Origin: an uncultured Bacteroidota bacterium
Lineage (GTDB): Bacteria; Bacteroidota; Bacteroidia; Chitinophagales; Chitinophagaceae
Length of the DNA: 58,000 bases
Direction: 5' to 3'
NCBI GenBank assembly: GCA_903824725.1
Contig: CAIJXU010000038.1
Location: 1 to 58,000, forward strand
Of the stretch, positions 36,190-45,189 are shown in pieces. Position numbers and translations under genes: made by a program. Position 1 is the stretch's first letter. Each line of letters begins with the position of its first letter. A model generated the notes under the pieces. It did no database searches, had not been told where the DNA came from, and was given only the letters and a program-made list of their open reading frames with translations.

Positions 36190-37242
36190 TTATATTTTTT
36201 CGAGAAGTTGGGCGTTTATATCTGCATCCACTTTATCAGAAGGGATGGATTGAACAGCTAATTTAGTTTTAGTGGCACTTAAAGCATTTTTTTCATACCA
36301 TTTATCATAGTATTTAAGCAAGATAGCAAAAGCGTCTTTTATTTCATTCTCATTAAAAAATTGTATCGCATTTTTTGTTTCCAATCCACCTAATCTCTTT
36401 TCAATTCTTAAAGTAGCTTCTATTAAATCTTGAATTTTAAATTCACCATAGCCTTCCATGATAAATTGTAATCGCTCTTCAAAAGGAATGACAAAAAAGT
36501 GGCATACGCTATTACGCATTTGTTTTAAAAATTCAACTGGAATAATTACTAAGCCAATGCGTTGACTTTCATCTTCAACCCAAAGTGTTTTTTGATTGGT
36601 ATCAGTATGATATAATGCATCCGCTAATTTATTTTCAAACATTTCCTGTGAAGGTTGAATGTTTTGTCCTAATGCACCAAAGGCTGATCCCTTGTGGTGA
36701 GCTAATCCTTCTAAATCAATGACTTTGTGATTTCGTTTTTTTAGTACATGCAATATTTCTGTTTTCCCTGAACCGGTATATCCTCCTAATACTTTAATCG
36801 GATAGGGCTTTATAAATTGGGCTAACACCCAATTCCGATAGGCTTTATAGCCTCCTATTAATTGAAAAACCTTAAAGCCATATAAATCTAATAACCAGGC
36901 TACTGCTGCACTTCGCATACCCCCTCTCCAACAATGTACAAATAGAGCAGGCTTGATTCCATTATTTAATTTTTGTTTCTCACTTACCCATGCCTCCACT
37001 GTTTCAATCATTGGAAGTAGCTTGTTTCCAAAAAGGGGTAGTCCCATTTTAATGGCTGCCTCTCTACTTTGTTTTTTATAAGTAGTACCAATGATGGCGC
37101 GTTCCTCATTGCTAAATAAAGGAAGATTCACTGCAGATATAATATGAGCATGTTCAAATTCACCAGGACTTCTTACATCTATAATGATTGCAGTAGCTGC
37201 TTGTGTAATGAAGTCATCGATATTTATTTTTTGCACTGCCAT
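36190..37242 (-). CDS. mnmH: tRNA 2-selenouridine synthase MnmH (SelU/YbbB)
   Basis: The 350-residue protein combines an N-terminal rhodanese domain with active-site VHCWRGGMRS (Cys104) and a C-terminal P-loop domain with GGYTGSGKTE (about 153-162). This pairing is diagnostic of MnmH, which replaces sulfur by selenium at the wobble 2-thiouridine of some tRNAs, through a geranylated intermediate. It requires selenophosphate from SelD, which is not in this window. The upstream glycosyltransferase gene ends 2 nt before its start, so they are coupled. Confidence 0.92.
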   Translation of the reverse strand: MAVQKINIDDFITQAATAIIIDVRSPGEFEHAHIISAVNLPLFSNEERAIIGTTYKKQSREAAIKMGLPLFGNKLLPMIETVEAWVSEKQKLNNGIKPALFVHCWRGGMRSAAVAWLLDLYGFKVFQLIGGYKAYRNWVLAQFIKPYPIKVLGGYTGSGKTEILHVLKKRNHKVIDLEGLAHHKGSAFGALGQNIQPSQEMFENKLADALYHTDTNQKTLWVEDESQRIGLVIIPVEFLKQMRNSVCHFFVIPFEERLQFIMEGYGEFKIQDLIEATLRIEKRLGGLETKNAIQFFNENEIKDAFAILLKYYDKWYEKNALSATKTKLAVQSIPSDKVDADINAQLLEKI

Positions 37243-37244
37243 AT

Positions 37245-38342
37245 TTATAAAGATAATTCCTTTATAGCAGTTTCAAGTGCTTCAGTTGAAAAAGGGGCAA
37301 AGGGTGGTTTTTGAAAATTAAAATTTGCCGCTGCGGCAAGTGCCGTACTTAATTTAAAATCGGCTTGATTGTAACATAAGGCCCATTTATTCTCATGCCA
37401 TAATTTTCCTAAATACAATTGTTCAGTTTGACCTGGTGTAGGAATCAAAATTAATTTTTTATCAAAGGGGATCATCTCCATTAAAGTGGTATAACCACCT
37501 CGGCAAATAATATACTCGGCTCGGTTTATTTCATCTACTAATGCAGCAGCAGATAAATGAGGATACATCCTTCCGTTATTCATTATTTGAAAAGCTTTCT
37601 TGTTGTTGGGTATGCCAGCTATTAAAACAAATTTTAAATTTGAATCTTTACCAGCCGTCCACAATAAATTCTCAAGTAAAGTTCTTTGTGGCTCAGGTCC
37701 TGAAACAATAGCTAAAAAATTGAGGGGATCAATTGGTGACACTGTAATATTATTTTTATCTTGATTTATTAATCTAGATAAACAACCCATATACCATAAT
37801 GGGATACTTGGTTTCAATTTTGGATTGGCCAATACCCCTGATAAATTTTGAGGCCCTGCGATATCAGGTATCCAACATGCATTAAATTTTTTTAACCAAG
37901 CATATTGTATATTTTGAAATAAGGATGTTGCCCACTTAAAAGGCATTTGTAAATTAAGTTGATGTGTTATAAAAACACTGGGTACATTTTTATGATAAAA
38001 TCCAAAACGATTATCAGAAATGATGATGTCAAAATTAAATTGCTCTTGTGCTTTTTTTAGCCATTTATTTTCGTAAACGATACTATAAATAATTTGAGGT
38101 AATTGTATTAGAAGTACCACCGGGAGCAATACAGCCCATCTACTATAACGAATACGATAGCCTCTTAAATGTAGGAATGTAGCTGTGGGTATTGCTTCCC
38201 TCAAAATAGTTTCATGTTGACCCTCGGTTGCTATATAGATATGATAGCCCAATTTTTCTAATGCCTTTATGAGTGAAACACACCGAGTGGCATGTCCCAA
38301 ACCCCAATCAATGGGCGAAATACAAATTTTAGCTTGCTTCAT
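37245..38342 (-). CDS. MurG-like glycosyltransferase of unknown acceptor
   Basis: The 365-residue protein has the GT-B layout of MurG/MGDG-synthase relatives: an opening ISPIDWGLGHATRCVSLIKAL (nucleotide-sugar loop of the N-lobe) and a C-lobe with EYIICRGGYTTLMEMIPFDKKLILIPTPGQTEQLYLG, where the donor binds. A hydrophobic stretch near 70-90 may sit on the membrane. This form is frequent in Bacteroidota without a defined product. It shares a 2-nt junction with mnmH, which is probably only transcriptional. Confidence 0.78.
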   Translation of the reverse strand: MKQAKICISPIDWGLGHATRCVSLIKALEKLGYHIYIATEGQHETILREAIPTATFLHLRGYRIRYSRWAVLLPVVLLIQLPQIIYSIVYENKWLKKAQEQFNFDIIISDNRFGFYHKNVPSVFITHQLNLQMPFKWATSLFQNIQYAWLKKFNACWIPDIAGPQNLSGVLANPKLKPSIPLWYMGCLSRLINQDKNNITVSPIDPLNFLAIVSGPEPQRTLLENLLWTAGKDSNLKFVLIAGIPNNKKAFQIMNNGRMYPHLSAAALVDEINRAEYIICRGGYTTLMEMIPFDKKLILIPTPGQTEQLYLGKLWHENKWALCYNQADFKLSTALAAAANFNFQKPPFAPFSTEALETAIKELSL

Positions 38343-38381
38343 AAAGCACTAATTTAGTCAATATTATACATGTTTAAAATG

Positions 38382-38389
38382 TAAATTTG
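38382..38389 (+). promoter_or_regulatory. -7 promoter element of the DUF5690 gene
   Basis: TAAATTTG matches the consensus fully; the predicted leader before ATG 38442 is about 50 nt. Confidence 0.5.
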
Positions 38390-38441
38390 GATAAGCGCTC
38401 GGGTAAATGATTTATAGGAAGCCTGGGTAACAAAAAAAATT

Positions 38442-39710
38442 ATGATTATGCCTTTGTTGTCAAAAGATAAATCGATTGCACTTTATGCAGCTCTTGTTTC
38501 CTTTGGAACTTATGTTTTTGTCTTTGGTTTTAGAAAATCTTTTACGGTCTGTACTTTTGATGGCCTTAGTTTTGGTCCTATTGCTTATAAAACGGCTTTA
38601 GTGATTAGTCAAATGCTTGGCTATTTGCTGGCAAAATTTTATGGCATAAAATTTATTTCCGGTTTACAAAAAACAAATCGCTATAAAATTATTTTTTTAC
38701 TCACGGGCTTGTCTTGGTTGGCTTGGTTGTTTTTTGCATTGGTGCCCGCGCCTTATAATGTTATCTTTTTATTTTTAAATGGCTTTCCATTGGGGATGTT
38801 ATGGGGTGTGGTATTTTCATATGTAGAGGGACGCAAAACCACTGACTTCATAGGCGCTGCCTTAGCAGTGAGTTTTATATTTTCTGCAGGTTGGGTAAAA
38901 TCAGTGGGCGGTTGGTTAATGATCAACTTTCATATTTCTGAATTTTGGGTCCCTTTTTGTACAGGCTTAGTTTTTGCATTACCCTTAGTCATTTGTGTAT
39001 ATGGATTAGAAAAAGTGCCACCACCTTCGGCTGAAGATGAATTATTGCGCGCGCAACGTGTTCCGATGACACAAGCTGATAGAAAAAAAATTCTTAAACA
39101 ATATTTACCAGGTATCATTGCATTTGTGGTCGTGTATTTATTTGCCACTATTTTTAGAGATATCCGTGATAATTTTTCAGCAGATATGTGGAAAGAGATG
39201 GGCTATAGCGCGAAGCCAGCCATATTTACTCAAACCGAAATCCCCATCACGATATTTATTTTATTATTAATTGGCGCTGTTGTCGTGATTAAAAATAGTT
39301 TCAAAGCCTTAATGGTGGCACATGTATTTATTATCATTGGATTTGTGACAGCAGGAATATCCACTTACTTTTTTACACAACAATTACTTGATCCCTTTTG
39401 GTGGATGTTGTGGGTGGGACTTGGTTTATACTTAGTGTATATCCCTTTTAATTCTATTTTCTTTGATCGACTTATTGCTGCGTTCTCCATGAAAGGCAAT
39501 GCAGGATTTTTTATTTATGTCGCCGATTCGGTGGGCTATGTTGGAAGCGTATCCGTTATGTTAGTGAAGGAGGGTTTAACGATTCCCATACAATGGACTA
39601 AATTCTTTTCACAAAGTGTAATGATTTTATCTTTTGTAGGCGTATTTATTACGCTGTTTGCGATGCTTTATTTTTATAAAAAACATCAAATAAAAACAAT
39701 TGTAGATTAA
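38442..39710 (+). CDS. DUF5690 family, MFS-like membrane protein
   Basis: The 422-residue protein has about twelve membrane segments and a sparse major-facilitator pattern (e.g. FGFRKSFTVCTFDG near residue 28, GFPLGMLWGVVFSYVEGRKTTDFIGAAL near 115). It resembles the Bacteroidota family DUF5690. The charged EKVPPPSAEDELLRAQRV loop is the central cytoplasmic linker. Substrate unknown. A second ATG two codons later (38448) is an equally possible start. Confidence 0.75.
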   Translation: MIMPLLSKDKSIALYAALVSFGTYVFVFGFRKSFTVCTFDGLSFGPIAYKTALVISQMLGYLLAKFYGIKFISGLQKTNRYKIIFLLTGLSWLAWLFFALVPAPYNVIFLFLNGFPLGMLWGVVFSYVEGRKTTDFIGAALAVSFIFSAGWVKSVGGWLMINFHISEFWVPFCTGLVFALPLVICVYGLEKVPPPSAEDELLRAQRVPMTQADRKKILKQYLPGIIAFVVVYLFATIFRDIRDNFSADMWKEMGYSAKPAIFTQTEIPITIFILLLIGAVVVIKNSFKALMVAHVFIIIGFVTAGISTYFFTQQLLDPFWWMLWVGLGLYLVYIPFNSIFFDRLIAAFSMKGNAGFFIYVADSVGYVGSVSVMLVKEGLTIPIQWTKFFSQSVMILSFVGVFITLFAMLYFYKKHQIKTIVD

Positions 39711-39739
39711 ATAAGAAGGGATGTATTTTCCTATCTAGT

Positions 39740-40252
39740 TTATTTTTTCTCAAGGGTTAACACAACACCATTAATACAATAACGCAAACCTGTGGGTGGC
39801 GGTCCATCTTCAAACACATGTCCTAAATGTGCCTTGCATTTCCCGCATTGCACTTCGGTACGTGTCATCCCATGGGTGCGATCTGGCGTATAAATCAGAG
39901 CCCCTTTTGTTATAGGGTCAAAAAAGCTAGGCCAGCCGCAACCGCTATCAAACTTGGTATCACTTTTAAATAAAGCGTTGCCACAAGCAACACAATGGTA
40001 AGTGCCTATCTCTTTAGAGGTTTCAAATGGACTCGAAAAAGGGCGTTCTGTTCCTTTTTCACGGGCCACTGCATAAACTTCAGGAGATAAAATTTGTTTC
40101 CAAATACTGTCGGGTACAATAAGCTTTTCTTTATTGGTCGTAGAATAGTAGTTGTTTTTATTATTGGGCATAGTATTGTTTTTGGATTTATTACTTGTTT
40201 GTGAACAAGCCGACTGGCTGATCAAAATCATTAAAAAAAGAAGTTTATACAT
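39740..40252 (-). CDS. msrB: Exported peptide-methionine (R)-S-oxide reductase
   Basis: The 170-residue protein has an MsrB domain with two zinc CxxC motifs (CVACGNALF and CGKCKAHLG), [10 protein letters not shown] and the catalytic RYCINGV. It begins with a hydrophobic signal ending in QSACSQ, probably a lipoprotein or periplasmic form. ATG 40252 is chosen because a -7 element (40270-40277) lies between it and the longer in-frame ATG at 40288. It repairs oxidised methionines outside the cytoplasm. Confidence 0.9.
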   Translation of the reverse strand: MYKLLFLMILISQSACSQTSNKSKNNTMPNNKNNYYSTTNKEKLIVPDSIWKQILSPEVYAVAREKGTERPFSSPFETSKEIGTYHCVACGNALFKSDTKFDSGCGWPSFFDPITKGALIYTPDRTHGMTRTEVQCGKCKAHLGHVFEDGPPPTGLRYCINGVVLTLEKK

Positions 40253-40269
40253 AAAAGGGCTTATGAGTG

Positions 40270-40277
40270 TAAAAATA
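40270..40277 (-). promoter_or_regulatory. Putative -7 element of msrB
   Basis: TATTTTTA on the minus strand, one mismatch, 17 nt upstream of ATG 40252. Confidence 0.45.
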
Positions 40278-40344
40278 CTAACAAGCATTCAGATAATTTG
40301 TTCGGTTTTTAGATTTTCTTGCTTAAAATTTTACACGAGTGGTG

Positions 40345-40352
40345 TATATTTG
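40345..40352 (+). promoter_or_regulatory. -7 promoter element of adk
   Basis: TATATTTG, an exact consensus match, 21 nt before the adk ATG. Confidence 0.55.
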
Positions 40353-40373
40353 TCGGCACCCTAATTATTTAGT

Positions 40374-40949
40374 ATGTTTAATTTAATCCTATTCGGACCT
40401 CCAGGAAGTGGCAAAGGCACTCAAAGTGAAAATATTATTGCTGCTTATGGATTACAACACCTTTCTACAGGTAATTTATTAAGATCTGAAATTACCCAAC
40501 AAACGCCGTTGGGTTTGGAAGCCAAAAGTTTTATGGACCAAGGTCAATTGGTACCAGATGAGGTAGTGATAGGTATGGTAGGAAATTTTATGGATGCACA
40601 TCCCCAAGCAAAAGGTTTTTTATTTGATGGTTTTCCGCGCACTACTGCACAATGCATTGCACTTGATGCATTACTACAACAAAGAACTTATGAAATTAAT
40701 GTGGTGTTGGCATTGGAAGTAACCGAAGCCGAATTAGTCAAAAGATTATTGGGACGTGGCGCTACATCAGGCCGCAGTGATGATACGAATGAAACTGTGA
40801 TTAGAGCCAGAATTCAGGAGTACCATGATAAAACAACTGCAGTTGAAAAATATTACGCACAATTTAATAAAGTAGTTGCTATCAAAGGCGAAGGTACGGT
40901 TGAAAGTATTTACGCAGATTTGAAAAAAGAAATGGATGCTCGTATCTAA
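40374..40949 (+). CDS. adk: Adenylate kinase
   Basis: The 191-residue protein is a short-LID adenylate kinase: P-loop GPPGSGKGTQSE near residue 7, HLSTGNLLRSEI (AMP site), FDGFPRTTAQC, and LLGRGATSGRSDDTNETVIRARI in place of the long zinc-binding LID. It interconverts ATP plus AMP with two ADP. It is monocistronic and convergent with fabG (5 nt between the stops). Confidence 0.96.
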   Translation: MFNLILFGPPGSGKGTQSENIIAAYGLQHLSTGNLLRSEITQQTPLGLEAKSFMDQGQLVPDEVVIGMVGNFMDAHPQAKGFLFDGFPRTTAQCIALDALLQQRTYEINVVLALEVTEAELVKRLLGRGATSGRSDDTNETVIRARIQEYHDKTTAVEKYYAQFNKVVAIKGEGTVESIYADLKKEMDARI

Positions 40950-40954
40950 TTGGA

Positions 40955-41710
40955 TTAGATATTCAATCCGCCACAAGTGCTGATGACTTGTCCCGTAATA
41001 TAGCTACTTAAATCACTTGCTAAAAATAAAGTGGTATTGGCAATTTCCTCTGCTTTGCCAAAACGACCTAATGGAATTTTTTCCAAAAATGCTTTTCCAG
41101 CATCACCTTCATTTAAATAATGTGTCATATCGGTTTCTACAAAACCAGGTGCTATGGCATTGACTCTAATATTACGACTGCCAATTTCAAGAGCGATAGA
41201 TTTAGTAAATCCGATGATACCCGCTTTGCTTGCCGCATAGCTACTTTGTCCCGCATTTCCACGGATGCCAATAATTGAACTCATATTAATAATGCTGCCC
41301 GATCTTGCCTTCATCATAGGCTTGATGACCTGCTTAGTCATATTAAAAACACTTTTTAAATTTGTATTCATGACTTCATCCCATTGTTCTGCTGTCATGC
41401 GTAATAATAAATTATCTTTTGAGATGCCCGCATTGTTTACGCAAATATCAATAGCCCCAAATTCAGCAATAACTGCATTGACAAAAGTTTCACAAGCAGC
41501 AAAATCTCCTGCGTTGGTTTGATATGCTTTAGCCTTTACCCCTAAACTATTTATTTCTTTTTCAAGCGCACTTGCTTTATCTGCACTTGCATCACTCACA
41601 TATGTAAAAGCAATATGGGCTCCTTGTTCAGCTAGCTTTAAAGCAATAGCAGCGCCAATACCGCGTGCGGCACCAGTTACAATAGCTACTTTTCCTGTTA
41701 ATAGTTTCAT
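40955..41710 (-). CDS. fabG: 3-oxoacyl-ACP reductase
   Basis: The 251-residue short-chain dehydrogenase has TGAARGIGAAIA (cofactor loop), NNAGISKDNLLLRM, the catalytic Ser in INMSSIIGIRGNAGQ, YAASKAGIIG (Tyr-Lys) and IAPGFVETDMT, all as in FabG. It reduces 3-ketoacyl-ACP with NADPH during fatty acid elongation. A -7 TATCTTTG lies 22 nt upstream. Not clustered with other fab genes here, but the N-D-N-L-L motif supports FabG over other SDRs. Confidence 0.9.
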   Translation of the reverse strand: MKLLTGKVAIVTGAARGIGAAIALKLAEQGAHIAFTYVSDASADKASALEKEINSLGVKAKAYQTNAGDFAACETFVNAVIAEFGAIDICVNNAGISKDNLLLRMTAEQWDEVMNTNLKSVFNMTKQVIKPMMKARSGSIINMSSIIGIRGNAGQSSYAASKAGIIGFTKSIALEIGSRNIRVNAIAPGFVETDMTHYLNEGDAGKAFLEKIPLGRFGKAEEIANTTLFLASDLSSYITGQVISTCGGLNI

Positions 41711-41732
41711 TAAATGATTATTTATTCTTTTA

Positions 41733-41740
41733 CAAAGATA
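41733..41740 (-). promoter_or_regulatory. -7 promoter element of fabG
   Basis: TATCTTTG on the minus strand, exact consensus, 22 nt before the ATG. Confidence 0.55.
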
Positions 41741-41795
41741 ACGGGTTTGATCATTAAAATAATACCCTCTGTCATCCGCGATTCATTAATTACGA

Positions 41796-43310
41796 TTATA
41801 ATGCTTGATTTACTTTTTTTATTTCTTCAATAAACAGACGCTCATTGGATAATCTGGGTACTTTATGCTGTCCCCCTAACTTGCCCTTTTGTTTTAACCA
41901 AGCATGAAAACATCCTTTTTTTACACTTGTAATTTGAGGCAAACTCAACGCAATATTTTTGTGTCGTTTTGCTTCGTAGTCACTATTCGCCAACATTAAA
42001 TTCTTGTCTAACTCAATGGTAAAAGCATTTAAATCGGTTGGTGCTGTTTCAAATTCTATCAACCATTCATGTGCGCCTGTATTATGATCAGACATATAAA
42101 TGGGGGCAGCAGTATATTCTTTCATTGATACTCCAAATTGAGCACAGGCTTCACTCATCGCTTTATCGCTATTATCAACAATAAGCTCTTCTCCAAACGC
42201 ATTTATAAATTGTTTTAATCTTCCTGTGACTTTAATTCGATAGGGTGCCAAATGCGTGAACTGTATGGTATCTCCAACTAAGTATCTCCATAGTCCGCCA
42301 TTGGTACTTATGACAATGGCATAATTTTTTCCAATTTCAACTTTGTTTAATCCATAAGTGATTGGAAATTCTTTTCCATATTCTTCGATGGGCATGAACT
42401 CATAAAAAATACCATGTTCTAATAATAACAACATTCCCTCCTCCTTCAAATTATCTTGTGCTGCAAAAAATCCTTCACTCGCATTATAAATTTCAAGGTA
42501 ATTACAATCGCCCCCCATTATTTTTTTAAATTGTTCCTTGTAGGGTGTAAAAGAAACGCCTCCATGTATATACAATTCAAAATTGGGCCACACTTCCTTG
42601 ATGGTTAATTTCCCCGACATTTCTAAAATTCGTTTCAGTAAGACCAAGGTCCATGTTGGCACGCCTGCTATGGAAGTCACATTTTCATGAATCGTACTTT
42701 GTGCTAAGTTTTCTATTTTCTCCTCCCATTCATCCATGAGTGCAATAGATAATTCAGGAGTTCGGATCAGCCCCGCCCAAAACGGGGAGTTTTCTAATAA
42801 TACAGCACTTAAATCTCCGTATTTAATATCTTCTTTAATGGGATGTACATGATGACTTCCTCCAATCACCAAGGATTTTCCAGTTAGCAGATCGCTATCG
42901 GGATTTGATTTATAATAGAGCGCGAGCACATCTTTAGACGCTTGAAAATGATTGTCCTGAATACTTTCCTCCGTCAATGGTATAAACTTGCTTTTATCAC
43001 TTGTGGTGCCACTACTTTTTGCAAACCATTTTACAGGGGTATTCCATAATATGCCGTCCTCACCCTCCATGACCTGATCAATATAGGGCTTCAAGTCCTG
43101 GTATTCGTGAATAGGAACAGTGGCTTTGAATTTTCTAATATTAAAGATGTCTGCAAATTGGTATTTAAGTCCAAATGCAGTGTATTGTCCATGTGTAATT
43201 AAATCTTGTAATATCTCGCGCTGGGCCGCAATGGGGCTATTCACCCAATGCTCAATATGCCAATAACGGAATCGAGCCAATCTAGACAGTGCCGGGCTGA
43301 AAATCTTCAT
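41796..43310 (-). CDS. GH3 family acyl-adenylate/amide synthetase, copy 2
   Basis: The 504-residue protein is a paralogue of the GH3 protein at 21367-22887: WFAKSSGTTSDKSKFIPLT near residue 95, YNASEGFFAAQD, YLVGDTIQFT and GRLKQFINAFGEELI all line up. The two share overall length and order but differ at most other positions, so they are probably old paralogues with different substrates. Both end with a KGKxGGQHKxPR motif. Next to lptB (77 nt) and fabG (85 nt), so a lipid-related acyl substrate is possible. Confidence 0.88.
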   Translation of the reverse strand: MKIFSPALSRLARFRYWHIEHWVNSPIAAQREILQDLITHGQYTAFGLKYQFADIFNIRKFKATVPIHEYQDLKPYIDQVMEGEDGILWNTPVKWFAKSSGTTSDKSKFIPLTEESIQDNHFQASKDVLALYYKSNPDSDLLTGKSLVIGGSHHVHPIKEDIKYGDLSAVLLENSPFWAGLIRTPELSIALMDEWEEKIENLAQSTIHENVTSIAGVPTWTLVLLKRILEMSGKLTIKEVWPNFELYIHGGVSFTPYKEQFKKIMGGDCNYLEIYNASEGFFAAQDNLKEEGMLLLLEHGIFYEFMPIEEYGKEFPITYGLNKVEIGKNYAIVISTNGGLWRYLVGDTIQFTHLAPYRIKVTGRLKQFINAFGEELIVDNSDKAMSEACAQFGVSMKEYTAAPIYMSDHNTGAHEWLIEFETAPTDLNAFTIELDKNLMLANSDYEAKRHKNIALSLPQITSVKKGCFHAWLKQKGKLGGQHKVPRLSNERLFIEEIKKVNQAL

Positions 43311-43387
43311 AGGTATAACACAATATACGCCATACGCTTTAATAAATTAAGTAATAGGGATATGTTTTAGGACCCAATGTAAAGGAG

Positions 43388-44155
43388 TTATTTTGCCTTG
43401 TTGCCCATTTCAATAATCCAATCCTTGCGCTTTAATTCAAAATTGGTACCTAAGTACAATCGGCGTACTTGTTCGTCCTCGGCTAATTCTTCGGCGCTGC
43501 CATGTTTGAATATTTTTCCTTCAATTAATAAATAAGCGCGATCGCAAATCGAAAGTGTTTCATTCACATTGTGATCTGTAATTAAAATACCAATATCTTT
43601 TAATTTTAAACGAGATACCACCGATTGAATATCCTCTACTGCGATAGGATCCACGCCAGCAAAGGGTTCGTCTAATAAAATAAATTTAGGATCCACCGAT
43701 AATGCGCGTGCAATTTCGGTACGACGTCGCTCGCCCCCACTTAAACTATCTCCAAAATTATCGCGTACTTGATTTAAATTAAATTCATCCAATAAACTTT
43801 CTAATTTAAATTCTCTTTCTGCTTTTGTTAATTTGGTCATTTCTAAAACAGCCATAATATTATCAGCCACCGATAGTTTTCTAAACACACTTGCTTCTTG
43901 TGGTAAATAACCTAGCCCCATTTGCGCGCGCTTGTACATGGGCAATTTGGTAATATCCTCATCGTTTAAAAAAACGCGTCCTTCATCCGGTGCAATTAAC
44001 CCTACCACCATATAAAAAGTAGTTGTTTTACCCGCTCCATTAGGTCCCAATAAGCCAACAATTTCACCTTGTTTTACTGATATGCTTACATTGTCCACTA
44101 CTTTGCGGCCCTTATATTGCTTAATTAATTTATCGGTATGTATGGCGAGTATCAC
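43388..44155 (-). CDS. lptB: LPS export ABC transporter ATPase LptB
   Basis: The 255-residue ATPase has Walker [16 protein letters not shown]-loop [14 protein letters not shown], the signature [15 protein letters not shown], Walker [13 protein letters not shown] and the switch histidine in [24 protein letters not shown] and the ERRR signature are typical of LptB rather than other ABC ATPases. It powers lipopolysaccharide transport from the inner membrane with LptFG. The start is GTG at 44155, with a perfect -7 element 14 nt upstream. Confidence 0.93.
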   Translation of the reverse strand: MILAIHTDKLIKQYKGRKVVDNVSISVKQGEIVGLLGPNGAGKTTTFYMVVGLIAPDEGRVFLNDEDITKLPMYKRAQMGLGYLPQEASVFRKLSVADNIMAVLEMTKLTKAEREFKLESLLDEFNLNQVRDNFGDSLSGGERRRTEIARALSVDPKFILLDEPFAGVDPIAVEDIQSVVSRLKLKDIGILITDHNVNETLSICDRAYLLIEGKIFKHGSAEELAEDEQVRRLYLGTNFELKRKDWIIEMGNKAK

Positions 44156-44169
44156 AGTATATATTTATA

Positions 44170-44177
44170 CAAAAATA
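44170..44177 (-). promoter_or_regulatory. -7 promoter element of lptB
   Basis: TATTTTTG on the minus strand, exact consensus, 14 nt upstream of the GTG start; divergent from the metF promoter 42 bp away. Confidence 0.55.
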
Positions 44178-44219
44178 AGGGGAAATACAGGAATTGGCTC
44201 ATTGGAAACTAATATTAAC

Positions 44220-44227
44220 TATTTTTG
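44220..44227 (+). promoter_or_regulatory. -7 promoter element of metF
   Basis: TATTTTTG, exact match, ends six bases before ATG 44234. A TTG start at 44225 would lie inside the element and is rejected. Confidence 0.6.
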
Positions 44228-44233
44228 TTTTCT

Positions 44234-45187
44234 ATGCAGGTAATTGAACATTTAGCAAAAGCAAAAAACACCCTCGTCTCCTTTGAAGTATTACCCCCTT
44301 TGAAAGGTAAAACCATCTCTTATATATATGAGCATTTAGATCCGCTCATGGAGTTTAAGCCTTCATGGATCAATGTAACTTATCATCGAAGTGAGACCAT
44401 TATAAGAAAAAATGAAGAGGGCAAAGACGAAAAGGTAGATGTGCGCAAGCGACCAGGTACAGTAGGCATCTGTGCTGCAATTATGAATCATTATAATATT
44501 GATGCAGTGCCTCATATTATTTGCGGTGGATTTTCTAAAAGAGAAACCGAAGACGCTTTAATTGATTTACAATTTTTAGGTATTGATAATGTCTTGGTGT
44601 TAAGAGGCGATGCCGAAAAAGGACAAAAAACATTTGTACCCGAACACAATGGAAATAAACAAGCCATAGAATTATTAACGCAGGTGGTAGGACTTAACAA
44701 TGGTGTTTATCTTGATAAGGATATCATTAATGGAAGTAAAACCAATTTTTGTATGGGCGTGGCGGGCTATCCTGAAAAGCATTTTGAAGCGCCAAGTATG
44801 GAATTTGATTTACAACGCGCAAAAGAGAAAGTAGAGGCTGGTGCACAATATATAATGACACAAATGTTTTTTGACAACAAAAAATATTTTGAATATGTAG
44901 ATGCTTGCCGAAGTATTGGAATTACAGTGCCCATTATTCCAGGATTAAAACCCATTACCAATAAAAAGCAATTAACTATTTTGCCCAATATTTTTTACGT
45001 TGACATTCCTGCAGATTTATCTTCGGCGATGTTAGCTGCAACTACAGAAGAAGCTTGTGAGCAAGTGGGAACAGAGTGGTTAATACAACAAAGCAAGGAA
45101 TTGAAAGCTGCTGGCGTTCCTGTTTTACATTACTATACTTTAGGTAAACCCAAAGTAGTAAAGGATGTGGTATCGGCTGTATTTTAA
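44234..45187 (+). CDS. metF: Methylenetetrahydrofolate reductase
   Basis: The 317-residue TIM-barrel flavoprotein has FEVLPPLKGK near the start (catalytic Glu), INVTYHRSE, VPHIICGGFSKRETEDALIDLQFLGIDNVLVLRGDA (FAD-binding), GVAGYPEKHFEAPS and YIMTQMFFDN. It reduces methylene-THF to methyl-THF for methionine synthesis. It stands alone and ends 2 nt from the convergent TlpA-like gene. Confidence 0.94.
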   Translation: MQVIEHLAKAKNTLVSFEVLPPLKGKTISYIYEHLDPLMEFKPSWINVTYHRSETIIRKNEEGKDEKVDVRKRPGTVGICAAIMNHYNIDAVPHIICGGFSKRETEDALIDLQFLGIDNVLVLRGDAEKGQKTFVPEHNGNKQAIELLTQVVGLNNGVYLDKDIINGSKTNFCMGVAGYPEKHFEAPSMEFDLQRAKEKVEAGAQYIMTQMFFDNKKYFEYVDACRSIGITVPIIPGLKPITNKKQLTILPNIFYVDIPADLSSAMLAATTEEACEQVGTEWLIQQSKELKAAGVPVLHYYTLGKPKVVKDVVSAVF

Positions 45188-45189
45188 AA

